From: Artemisia argyi
Taxonomy: Eukaryota > Streptophyta > Magnoliopsida > Asterales > Asteraceae
Direction: 5' to 3'
Length of the DNA: 64,000 nucleotides
NCBI GenBank assembly: GCA_030686995.1
Contig: CM060695.1
Location: 96,121,871-96,185,870, forward strand
The position numbers and the translations under genes are program-made. Positions 20,914-31,225 of the stretch are shown here, piece by piece (within the stretch, counting starts at the first letter, position 1; each line of letters begins with the position of its first letter). The notes below the pieces were generated by a model. The model saw only the letters and a list, made by a program, of their open reading frames with translations, was not told where the DNA came from and searched no databases.

Positions 20914-23090
20914 AGGCCGCAACAGTGAGTCTAACTTAAAGACTCGATAATAAACAAAAGTGCTCTTTCGGGAGACAACCCAAATTATCCTTTTCTTTTT
21001 ATTTTTCTCTTTATTGTTGGTTTGATATGTTTTGTACTAATATTTTGCAGTTGCAGATACTCAAGGAAGCATTGCATTGGGGAACAAATTTTTGGACTTT
21101 TACTCCAAGAAATATTCTCCAAGGCCTTGCTACGGCGTAGCTCTTCCATTAACTACACCCTAGCACCCTCCAGGTTTCATACTGGATTTATTCAACAACT
21201 ACGCGTAGCTCCCCATTTAAGCTACGCCGTAGCTCCCTTCTAAACCTTAAAAATGCTTTTTATTTTACAAAACATTCTTTAAACTTGTATTAGTTTTTAA
21301 ATGAACTTTGTGGGTGTGTTCCCTGTAAACCCTCACGAGACTTCACTCGTCCACTTGGGACACCAAGTGGTTTAAAAGGCTTGTTGCATACGATAAATGC
21401 AACCGTGATTCCTACGAAAGTGAGTTAGGTTTTTCTTTCTATTTCTCTTTTTCTTTTTAGGTTTTATGCTTTTGGTAGTTGTGTGATTCCAGGGAATTGA
21501 AATTTGCTCATAAGGCGTAGTGAAGGCACGTTTCTCAAACATGATCCTTCTATTTTCAAGAGTAAACTTCAGGGAAGTTCTCGTTCTAATTCTACTTTTC
21601 CTCCTTATTTTTTATTTTATGTACAAAAGTTACTTTATACAACTCAAGTGGGGGGACGGGGGTAGAATTATTTACTTGAACTTTGTTTTGCCCTTAATTT
21701 TCTAGTTTATTTTAAAAAATTATGCCACTTTTAAAACTTTTGACAAGTTTTTCCGAACCTAACTAGAATGGACCTTAGCCGAGCACATTAACCCTTAATA
21801 CCATGGTGAGGTTTAGCTTATTTCCATTTCACCCTGTTTTACCCCAAATCCACCAAAAATATGAGTGTGCCGGTAGTTTGTAAACTTTAGAACTTGGCTT
21901 TTACATCATTTTGAAACCGTGTACGAGCAGTGTATTGAGATTTCTTAATACATTTAGAAGAAACTTTTTAAGAAGGCAATATTTTAAGATTATCACCCTA
22001 ATAACCTTTATGTGTGTGTTTATCGATTAGTCACATCGACTATTCGACCCCCGTGTTAAACCCTTTATTGCACTCACCTTTAGTGCAAGATACCCCTTGA
22101 TACACCCTTTTGAGCCTATCCTTTCGTTTCTTACCCATATTATTGTTTCGATACACCTATACACCTTAGCCTACCGTGTAGTCTTTGTTTATGATTGGGA
22201 AGTTGCCACTTGTTCTAATTTGAGGTCCAAGTCAAGAGGTTCAAGAATCACACCTACACTGAAGACTCATTATTGAAGATCATGAGGAAACCCACTATTG
22301 TTCATCCCAAGTGGGGGGATATGTTATTATTATGTCATTGATTTTAAAAAAAATGTGAATTTTTGTATGTAGATATATTTACTTTGGTGCACCCTTGTAT
22401 AGCACCATAATAAGAGCTTTGAAAGATTTAGCATCGAAGAGGCCACTTCGGTCATATTTGAAGAATGAAGCTGTTGGTTCTTAATCACCAACATGAAGAC
22501 CAAGTGTGGTGTCCCATCATGACGTCCTCTAATGGCACACACAACTTACATGATCCCATTCTCACATTTTGAAACTTGGACTTTGGATGAACGGCAAGTG
22601 GTAGCAACTCTGTTATAGGCTAAGACTATTTGCTTTCTTTTTCATTTTACACCATTATTGTGCATCCCATGTCTTATCCTACCTTTTAGTTGTGAATCAT
22701 GCTTAGGTGAGGGACTTGAGCAGTCATTGGTGTCTTGCCCGGCGTTCCGGTCATGTACCATTGCCTTTGTCGCCCTTGTCGTAGTATGTTAGTAACAACG
22801 CTACACCCTAATAGCCTTATATGTTTTCACCCAATATTGCCTTTAAGAATTGTTTTGACCTTAGCTCTAGTGGTAGAGATTTGTGTAACTGCCAAGCCTA
22901 TGATAGAATGCATTCTATGACTGTGCATTGAGTGATCACCCCAAAATTAACACTTAGATTACGAGAGAGATGTGAGTGTTTGTTCCAATTTTCTTAGGTG
23001 TTCGGCTTTGATAAATTCTAGCATAGGGGTTTTTAATTCATATTCCCCAGTTTCTTGGGGGATATCTTTTTGAAAATCATTCTTATAAGG
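20914..23090 (+). other. TAT-2 3' untranslated region with motif cluster and PPT-like copies
   Basis: No protein is seen in 2.2 kb. It holds a second cluster of the U3 word (21,126-21,236: CTACGGCGTAG, CTACACCCTAG, CTACGCGTAG, CTACGCCGTAG). CAAGTGGGGGGA, identical to the core of the true polypurine tract, also occurs at 21,645 and 22,308. The phrase near 22,070-22,125 is shared with TAT-1. The small ORFs in this interval are not supported. Confidence 0.7.
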
Positions 23091-23129
23091 TCTACTTGAG
23101 GGCAAGTAGAGTTCAAGTGGGGGGATATT
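23091..23129 (+). other. Pre-PPT hairpin and polypurine tract of TAT-2
   Basis: TCTACTTG, loop AGGG, CAAGTAGA form a perfect 8-bp stem (23,091-23,110). TTCAAGTGGGGGGATATT then runs to the 3' LTR at 23,130. Geometry is as in TAT-1, with stem pairs changed in step. Confidence 0.8.
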
Positions 23130-26100
23130 TGATAACATCAAATTTACCCCCAATCTAAGTGTTAATTTCCCCCTTAAAATACTCATCTTTTCTACTTTTA
23201 TGAAGAATGTATACTCTTATTTCTTCCTATTTTGGTTTCATGGTAAAGATAAGTAAAAGAACGAACTTACGCGGAAATGGAAGGACTTTGGAGCAAATAT
23301 GTGGAAATTATGGATTCTGCACTAACTACGGCGTAGAGGTTCATCTACCTACGCCGTAGCAAGGCTTCACGAAGATTTCGCCGTAGAAGCTCTCCTACCT
23401 ACGGCGTAATGAAGAATTTATGAAGATTACGGCGTAGCCCAACAACAGGCTACGGTGTAGAAGTCCACTAAAGAACACTACTGTCACACCCCGCCACGAC
23501 GGAAACGCGCGGGTGTAACTTCATGGATATCATCACAACACCTGGTGTCAACATAGAGAACAACTACACGCACATAAATAGAGCAATGTACCAACACACA
23601 GTGTTGTAACTATACCAGAAGATTAATAACCAAAACAAAATCCAAAAGGTTTCTTCAATAAATTTGAAAGTACCAAACAGAAAACATAAATGTATCATAT
23701 CCAAATCCAAATAAAATCAAATCCCAAAACATAAGTAAGTCTCCATGCAACTAAGTCTCGCCTAATTGTTGTCCTCAACTTTGGCCTCACCTGAAAATGA
23801 TGCTTAAAATGTCAACATAACGTTGGTGAGATTCATAGGTTTGAGACTCAACACACAAGGCAACCAAAATCAATGTGATTACAAAATATAGCTGGACAAA
23901 TAATTATAGTTATCATGTAAGCTACATATATTACTAGGCAACATCACACATAAGGAAACCATCGGGCTGGATCGTGACCCCCGCTCCCGAAACACATCAT
24001 ACCAGGCCGGATCGTGACCCCTGCTCCCAAAATAATGGGTAAATTAATACCCTCCGATCGGACCACACAGCACAAAATAGTGAGTAGGGATGCTACTCTC
24101 CAATTAGGTCGTATGCATGAGCAACAGGGTAAGCACCCTCCCAATTGGACCACACAGCTATCACACATCATATCATTACCGTTCACATATAGCATAAATA
24201 CGATAACATTAAAAGTCCAAGCTCTTTAACACCATACACATAATCACAGTAATTCAAATCATTTAAGACAAGCATCCTTCCCATCCCAATTTTAAAACAA
24301 AGTAAAAATATGGGACTATGAACTCACCTTAAACTCCACAGCTTCCACAAAAACAATACACAATCTATAGCACACAAAAATAATCCACATTACACAAGGT
24401 CAAGCTAAAAGCTACAACCCATGTAATACACATATGATGGATGTCTAAGACTCATATGACCCACCATGGATCTCCTAGACACCACACTAACCACTACCAT
24501 AACTTAATACTCACTAAATCCCTTGCTCTCTTAAAATCAGAAAATGCAGAATTTTTGGGTACATTCACCTTCATAAAATCACGACAAATAAAGCTCAACA
24601 ACTCACACCAAAAATTTACCATGGTCTCTCATAAGCATAGAAGCTAATACCAGAAGGCCATGGACCAATAACACACACAAATACTCATAAGAAATTCAAA
24701 CTTGTCAACTACTCAAATTCGGATCTGAACGCACACCAAAAAGTTTTGATTTTTAATAATTACTTCCACAAGTTTTTATCGTGAATCCTCTTCGTGGTAG
24801 TCTAATATAACCTAAAACTTAACTATTCCAGAAGGCCAAGTCAAAATACCACTTTTTCAACCCCATGACACCCTCAAACTTTTACCCAAAATCTGTCCCG
24901 GTTCGACAGCTTTGACACCTTAACAAAGAAAAATCAAAAGACCGACTTCCCGACCTTAAAATCGATCATGGCTGGACTTTTTGGAAAGCTCTTTCATTAT
25001 AATTCAATTTAGACCTAATATTCGTGACTTAACTCTTCACCATCTGTTGTTTACACTCACATCTTTACAGCCATAGATTTCTGTCCAAACCCTAACACAT
25101 AATCTAACGCGTTTAACACTCAATTCCCTTAACCATTAACCATATTATTGACATCTAATCATCCTAACATGTTTTACTTCAATAATTTACAGAAGTATAT
25201 AAACCCTAGATTCCATCATACTAAATATTACATGAATCATAACAATAATTAATTAATTACACGCAAGGGTTAAAGATTTTATCTTGATTCTTGATTATTG
25301 CTAGACAATTATGAAACCCTAATTTTTTTCTTCTTGGATCTCCTTTGTGTCGACTCTAATAGCAGGAAAAAGGGGTAGGGGAGTTTTGATTTTATATTTA
25401 TAATTAGTTTGGATAACCCTTAAGGCTTAGAGTTGTATTTGGTATGAAATTTGGTTTCCTTTTCCCCTCTAATCCCATAATCGCCCCCCCCCCCCCTATT
25501 ATTATATTTTTTTATTTTTTTTATTAATTTATTTATTACACTCAAAACCTCATACTTTTCATATTTTATGTATTCCCTTAACAAAACCTAACGTCTTTCA
25601 CGATAAACCTTAATTTTACGACAAACCGGAAAATATTCATTTTCAAAATAAAGTTTCCAAAAATAGATTTTTACACACTCCATAAGCATTTCCTCACAAA
25701 AACAACATTCCCGTAACTTACTAACGCTCAATAACTTGAACGAAGACTCGTTACGCAAAACCTCAAAACGCAAAATATACAAAAATCATTTCTACACCAC
25801 ATGGGTGATCAAAATGAACTTTCCCAACATCAACATCATCAAAAATCACAATAACAACCACAACGCGAAGGGATTTAGTGCTAACTCAAATACTAATCAC
25901 ACTATAACACACATATACCCATATAACTACTCAAACCACACCAAACAAAGTTAGATTAACTCAAGGCTAAAAGTCTAACTAACCTGCTAAAATCATGGTT
26001 GTTACAACTACGGAGTAGGCAACTTTCCAAGCTACGACGTAGGATCTCATTTGAGGCAGTAAAGAACTAACGAGGCCAAGGAAAAAGCTACGGCGTAGCA

Positions 26101-27261
26101 ACTTTATCTACTACGTCGTAGGAAGCTTATCATGAAGACTTTACGCCCGTAACACTTGATCAAGTTACGGCGTAAAACAAGTTGCAAAGGTTACGGCGTA
26201 ACAACCCTAATACGCTACTCCATAACATAGTCGGGGCCCATAAATACCAACCCTAATTATGAGTTTTTCACATCACTTCCCATCTCTTCACCATAGCAAC
26301 GTTGGGAAAAACTCAAGAAGGAGGAAGAACGAAGTTCTAGCCACATCCAAGTCAATTCCAAGGGAGGAATCACACACCAATCATAAGTGTTTTCATTCCT
26401 TTACTTTGTATTCGATTAATGTTTAGATTTGTATTAAACCAACATTGTTTTACTGCAATTATAAACATGAGTGGCTAAACACCTTTTGGTGTTAGCCTTG
26501 TTATTATGTTATTGATTTAGTTTTCTACGCATCTATTGTGTATTGTTTGTTTACTTTCATGGCGAGGCTTGGGACACTCTAGTTCCCGTAGTGATTAGCG
26601 TTGGTTGTTCTTTAGATACTTGTGGAATTAACCCTAGGAAGCAAGTCGCTAGGGATGTAACTTGGTGATAGCAATATCACCATACATGTGCGAATTAACC
26701 CTAGGACCACCTACCAATGCTAGACACTTAACGGAGTTAGAGGGGTGTAAGATCTGACCATGCCGCATTCGTTAGCCTTGTCCATGTTAGTAGAGGCACT
26801 TAATGTCTCTTATGTCTTCTTACCGATGAACCCAAGGTTTTACAATAGCTTTGGATAGGACAAGGTATAAGATAGATCAAGGCGAGTTTGACCATCTGAC
26901 CCGAAATGAATATCGTATCCCCGAAGGATATGATAGGATGCATCTTGAGGAAAACTAATCATGATCATGATAAAAGTATTAATTAGGTTAACACTACTTC
27001 TCCTTACTGATTTCTTTCTATTTATTTTATTGTCTTGTCATTACTTTTTATTAGTTTAATTAATCTTTCAACTCAAAACCCCCTTTTAAACGTGACACAA
27101 CTTAGATAATTTCCGCACCTTAGATATTGGGAAGACCTCGGCTTTACCATTTAACTATACTATACACAACCGGATACACTGTCCGTTAGTGCGTATAAGG
27201 TAGACCTTAGGTAAAACGAGACTTTATAAATATTAAAACCTGGTCAGTAAAACCTGCATCA
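23130..27261 (+). repeat. 3' LTR of TAT-2, interrupted by SOLO-A
   Basis: The LTR is 23,130-23,481 plus 26,012-27,261 (the target repeat lies at 23,477-23,481 and 26,007-26,011). Its copies of CTACGGCGTAG are better preserved than in the 5' LTR. The pieces join without loss around the insertion. Confidence 0.92.
23482..26006 (-). repeat. SOLO-A: solo LTR of a chromovirus-like Gypsy element (2,525 bp)
   Basis: It is flanked by the 5-bp duplication ACTAC (23,477-23,481 and 26,007-26,011). Its ends are TGTCACACCCC and GGTTGTTACA, that is TG...CA. Read on the minus strand it ends in GGCGGGGTGTGACA, a typical Tekay-type LTR 3' end, so it is antisense to TAT-2. No primer binding site, polypurine tract or coding region lies inside, as expected after LTR-LTR recombination. 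A run of 14 C lies near 25,484-25,497. It is the youngest layer of this nest. Confidence 0.88.
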
Positions 27262-27266
27262 ATAGC

Positions 27267-28409
27267 CTTTGGCTCTTCCACTGTAACTTCTTTCTTATTA
27301 TCTTGCTTATACCAAGTACTCCTATTACCTTCTTCCTTGGCTTCCTACACTCTCTTGCAAAATGTCCCAACTTGTGACAGTTGAAACACTCAACTTTCCT
27401 CAAACTCAGCAGTCCCATTACCATTGATGGTAATTTTCTTCGCTGTTCTTTGCCAAAACTTTTTAGCCCTCATGCTAAGTAGTGCAACCAACCATTTGAT
27501 GTCCATTTCCTCTAGATCATCATCATCAAACTTCTCAAGGTCTTCATGTGTGAGAGGAGAGCCATTAGATTGACTAGTTAGGAATGCATAAAAAGTAGAG
27601 TCTCCAAGCCCAACAATATTCTTCTTAGAACTAGCAGTAGAAACATTTAGGCTAGCAGTAGTAACTGCTTCATCTTCATCATCTGAATCTTTAATGCATG
27701 GAGATGATAGAAGTGCCATGTTTCCAGAAGTTGTACTCAAGCTTCCAGATTTCTTCAAAGTTTGTTTAACAATTTTGAAGTTGTTTTGCAAATCATTAAG
27801 TTTCATGCTTTCAGTGTCTGGCTTATTCATCCAAACAACAACATAAGTATGGAACTTTGCTAGTAGACTCCTTAAGAACTTCATATTGAGATCTTCCTTT
27901 GCTATCTCAATTCCCAACATAGCCAGTTGACTTAAAAGCTTTCACAACCTTGTGAACATCTTGTCAAGATTTTCATTGCTGTTATGAGAAAAGTTCTCAA
28001 AACTTTGTTTTTGCAATGTCTTTTGGGTCTTGTTGGTAGCTTCATTGCCACCAAAACATTCACAAATCTCTTCAAAAATAGTTTTAGCATCTGGATATTT
28101 ACTGAAAGACAACATCTGTTCACCAAGAAGAGTCATAAACAACAAGTTTATTGCCTTCTGATCATTTCTATTTTATAGCCTTTCTTCATTGGTAGCAGGT
28201 CCAGTATTCAAAGTACGAACAGGCTTGCCTTCAACAGTTGATTCAGTGTAGCCTAGCTTGAAAGAATCACCATACTGGATGATATCCTAAAGAGCATAGT
28301 CTTGTACCAAGAAATATTGCTCTATCCTTAGCCTCCACATCTCAAACTCATTTTGTTTGAGCATAGGCAGTTTAGCAGCTGTTGTGTTTTGAATTTTTTC
28401 CATCTCCAT
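27267..28409 (-). pseudogene. COP-2 gag, N-terminal and central part
   Basis: Gag forms the particle and packages element RNA. From the Met at 28,409 the frame shows the LKQNEFEMWRLRIEQYF block, then FGGNEATNKTQKTLQKQ, and after a frame change IAKEDLNMKFLRSLL. LSMRAKKFWQRTAKKITINGNG follows, and a zinc knuckle CFNCHKLGHFAREC near 27,376, in a different frame. Stops occur near 28,290 and 28,175, and frameshifts near 27,930 and 27,420. TAT-2 interrupts it just after the knuckle. Confidence 0.85.
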
Positions 28410-28467
28410 GTTCTTTAAATGAATAGTGAGTATTCTTCTTTAGATCTTCTAATTCAAAGTATCAAAA

Positions 28468-28483
28468 CCTGTCTCTGATACCA
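28468..28483 (-). other. Primer binding site of COP-2
   Basis: On the minus strand TGGTATCAGAGACAGG lies two bases inside the LTR end (CTCTCA, then AG). It is complementary to initiator Met tRNA, as usual for Copia. Confidence 0.85.
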
Positions 28484-28485
28484 CT

Positions 28486-29002
28486 TGAGAGGATCTAAGC
28501 ACACTCCTTATGTTGGTGATACTTTGAGTATATATTAACTAGTACACGGAGTTTACTAGCTAATACTTAGAAGATTTTGTATGTGAGTGTATGAATGAAA
28601 CAGTGTTTGTATGAAAATGAACAAGAATGTTTTTCAACCAAATAGCTTCAATATTATTAATATAATGCGAGTGATGTTTGCTTATCACTAAGGTTACAAC
28701 CTTAAAGCTTTTCTAAAAGATACGTACATAAACTATAACCTAGGATCTCCTTTTATAGGACAAGGAGTCCTTTACAAGAAAACTATCTCATGCACAATAT
28801 TTGTATATGTATAACTAAATAGGATATACACAAGATCTTTTCGATACTTATCCAACTACATGGTTTCTTCTATAAATAGAACATAAGCAGTACAAACTTT
28901 TCTTGTACTAGCAGTACTAAGTTAGTTAGTACTGCTAGTGTTAACTTCGGCAGTCTTCAGAATAAGCTTAGCAGTTTGTACTGGTAAGGATAATTCCCAA
29001 CA
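28486..29002 (-). repeat. 5' LTR of COP-2 (517 bp)
   Basis: On the minus strand it runs from TGTTGGGAATTATCC to GATCCTCTCA. AGTACTGCTAG-type words cluster in the first 150 bases (28,900-28,985). A TATA element CCTATAAAAGGAGATCC is at about 28,744-28,760. The flanking bases on the outside are AGTGT; the partner duplication is lost with the 3' end. Confidence 0.88.
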
Positions 29003-29013
29003 AGTGTCATAGG

Positions 29014-30033
29014 ATGGAGCGAATGATGAGTAATGGCAAGGGTGTGGTGATAGAAGAAATTGTGGGTCGTCATGTCAATGATGCTGTTGGAAAGGATCTT
29101 GATGGTGATACTGGAAATAGTGGGAAATTACCATTGTTAGAGTGTCATAAGACAAGCCAACATGGGAAGGCCGAACCTGTTGGTGATACTGACTGACAAT
29201 GAGTACCCACCAACATGGTGTGTGGAAAAAATGTGTGCAAATCATACAAAAAAGCTGAGTGATGAGTTTGAATTAAGAAGGTTACTGGAAGATATTGACC
29301 AAGAGTTTGGGTTGGAGAATTCAATTAAGGATTCCTTAGAGTATACATATGTGATGGCTTTTAATGGTACGAATTATGATACAAATGATGGTGTTACCAT
29401 TAGTGGAAAGTAAGGGGATTTTGAGACTTAGATTAATGATGAAAAGGTGGATCAAGGAATAGATATTGAATGGTGAGATGATCCATACCATTTATTTGAT
29501 GAACCTGAAGAGCCTAAAGAGATTAGTGACATGTTTGCTGAAATTGATCAAGCATTGGATGAACTTGATGACGTAGTTGCAGCTAAAGAAGTAACAGAGT
29601 TGTATGCTATTTTTGCTTAACCAATTAGTTTCTGTGTTGTTCCACTCGAGATCGTTGCTGAAGAAATGTTTACAAGAGAGGCTGTTGATGGTGATGATGG
29701 TGAATCAATTAGTTTCTAATGGGGTTGTGATTCCAAATGATATGCGTGTTGTAGTAGTTAGACAGGAGGGATTAATCTCAGCTGTGGATGGTGATATGAT
29801 TTCAGATAAAGTGGTTGCTAAATAAGGGGATGAGCCAGATGAAGTGCTTGAAAAATATAGAGTTGGGCAAGATGGAGTGGTTGCTAAACAAGGAGATGAG
29901 CAGATGAAGTGCTTGCAAAAAATGGAATTGGGCAAGATGGAGTGGTTGCAGACGAAAAGTTTGAAGACCAAGGAAGATCAATCAAGAGGAGAAGATTGAT
30001 GGCGGAAATGAAAACTAAGGATGATGCTGAATA
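29014..30033 (+). pseudogene. Acidic-protein pseudogene of unknown family
   Basis: Open segments at 29,014-29,196, 29,162-29,413 and 29,604-29,825, plus a last segment to the stop at 30,031-30,033, alternate between frames with stops and indels. They look like one decayed gene rather than separate genes. The product would be rich in Asp and Glu (LLEDIDQEFGLENS, DEPEEPKEISDMF, AEIDQALDELDDVV) and would end with a basic patch and SIKRRRLMAEMKTKDDAE. A 65-66-bp tandem repeat lies inside. AATAAA follows at 30,059. COP-2 inserted only a few bases upstream, possibly removing the 5' part. It may be a host gene or the N-terminus of a DNA-transposon protein; I cannot tell. Confidence 0.4.
29811..29950 (+). 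repeat. Tandem repeat of 66 and 65 bp inside the acidic pseudogene
   Basis: The units 29,811-29,876 and 29,877-29,941 both begin GTGGTTGCTAAA and end GGGCAAGATGGA. A 9-bp partial third copy follows. Unit 2 lacks one base (GAGCCAGATG against GAGCAGATG), which by itself shifts the frame. Confidence 0.8.
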
Positions 30034-30414
30034 ATGCTTATGCATTTATGTTTACTTCAATAAAATCTTATACTTCTGCTATGGTGTTGTAGTGGAAGAT
30101 TAAGACAATATCTAGTTGTTCTAAACTTTATCTACTTGTTGTGTAATAATTTACAAGGGTAAATGCTTGCATAACCTAGTTCTATAATCTAATAGAAGCA
30201 AACAATTTAGGCAGTTTTTGGTAATTTTGTGCATGTATATTCATTTGCAAAAGTCAAACATGATAGTCAATTTTAACAATTTTGGGTAATTACTGCCAAA
30301 AGATAATAAGTAACCAAAAGATCAGTTAACACTAACCAAAAGATAACATTAACCACTAAAATCAAAGGATATACATTAAGTTAACCACTATAATAAGTTA
30401 AACTTAACATTACA

Positions 30415-30903
30415 TTAATTGCCACAAAAAGGCCAAACACCACCCTCAAACTCACCAAGCCCCAAAAGCGACATAAACCCATTTCCTTCAAACAGAACCA
30501 TCACATTTCCGGTAGCATCCACCGGTGCATGCGGCACCAAGCTCCGGTACTTCACCAGAGAAGAAGTGGCAACATAACCCGAAGTGAGGTTGATGAGTTT
30601 TCGTCGTTTAGCGTTTTTACTAGTACCACCACCAATATGGATGTCACGGAGAACGCCACCATGAGTCCAGTGTCTTCGACGGCTTTTGCAAAAGTGACGA
30701 GGCTGTGAAGAGTTGTAGTTGTTGTAGTAACAGAATCTTGTGTTGGGTGATTGACAACGCGGGCAAGGACATTGTTGTGGGAGTTGTGTTTTTGTGGTGG
30801 TGGTGAAAGTTGATGTTTCTTGGTGGTTGTTGGTGGTGGTGGTGGTTGTGGTTATGGTGGTAGCGGTTATAGTGGTGTTGGGTGAATGTGGTAGTGATTG
30901 CAT
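30415..30903 (-). CDS. Dof-type zinc-finger transcription factor with a lost zinc ligand
   Basis: Dof proteins are plant-specific nuclear transcription factors that bind AAAG through one CX2CX21CX2C finger. The 162-residue ORF has a Thr-rich N-terminus (residues 10-39), then CPRC (Cys47, Cys50), [14 protein letters not shown] (Cys72), and [11 protein letters not shown] where the family has a fourth Cys, a Tyr and a Trp. Residue 75 is Arg (codon CGT at 30,679-30,681), one transition from the Cys codon TGT. Tyr to His at 78 and Pro to His at 89 (DIHIGGG) are further family-unusual changes. A basic patch follows (KNAKRRK). The remainder has no named motif. The frame is otherwise open and the length suits a small Dof protein. 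It is either a recently inactivated gene or a finger that binds zinc poorly. It is the only clear host gene in the window. Confidence 0.8.
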   Translation of the reverse strand: MQSLPHSPNTTITATTITTTTTTTNNHQETSTFTTTTKTQLPQQCPCPRCQSPNTRFCYYNNYNSSQPRHFCKSRRRHWTHGGVLRDIHIGGGTSKNAKRRKLINLTSGYVATSSLVKYRSLVPHAPVDATGNVMVLFEGNGFMSLLGLGEFEGGVWPFCGN

Positions 30904-30979
30904 TTTGAATTTTCTTGTTGTCGAGTTGTGGTTTCAGAAGGTAGTTTGTATGGGTGTTTATTGGTGCAAAGTTTAACAC

Positions 30980-31164
30980 TTACTTTGAAAATTATGCCAT
31001 TGAAGTCATGTCGCATTGATATCGCAAGTTGTTTGGCGGCAATTTAATAAGTATGAATAGTGAAATGATAATACTACCCTCAGTGACGAGACAACTTGAC
31101 GAGAAAAATAATGAAAGTTAGTAAACACTGCCTCTTAGTGGCTGTTTTGCAAAAAAACTTAAAC

Positions 31165-31225
<61 letters not shown>

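Larger units (their letters stand above)
16700..27261 (+). mobile_element. TAT-2: non-autonomous Tat/Athila-type Gypsy element
   Basis: The LTRs both start TGATAACATC (16,700 and 23,130) and both end CCTGCATCA (18,309 and 27,261). The 5-bp target duplication ATAGC is present at 16,695-16,699 and 27,262-27,266, so both ends are exact. The core (18,310-23,129) has a primer binding site, a gag-protease frame with five stops, an unexplained 172-residue ORF, and about 2.2 kb of 3' untranslated DNA. It has no reverse transcriptase, RNase H or integrase. The 3' LTR is interrupted by a solo LTR. The LTRs differ by about 7% in their first 350 bp by eye, making this clearly older than LARD-1. Confidence 0.93.
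12850..29002 (-). mobile_element. COP-2: minus-strand Copia retrotransposon, split by TAT-2 and 3'-truncated
   Basis: On the minus strand the order is LTR (29,002-28,486), primer binding site, gag (28,409-27,267), a break where TAT-2 is inserted, then gag C-terminus, protease, integrase and the first part of reverse transcriptase (16,694-12,850). Gag-PR-INT-RT is the Copia (Ty1) order. The remainder of reverse transcriptase, RNase H and the 3' LTR are missing beyond about 12,850, where the COP-1 LTR abuts. All domains contain stops or frameshifts, so the element cannot be autonomous. The proteins resemble Tork/Tnt1-like Copia elements (inference). Confidence 0.85.

Noticed and set aside
30644..30979. 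His/Asn/Thr-rich and Val-rich ORFs overlapping the Dof gene
   Set aside because: They are translations of the ACC/ACA repeat of the Dof N-terminus in other frames.
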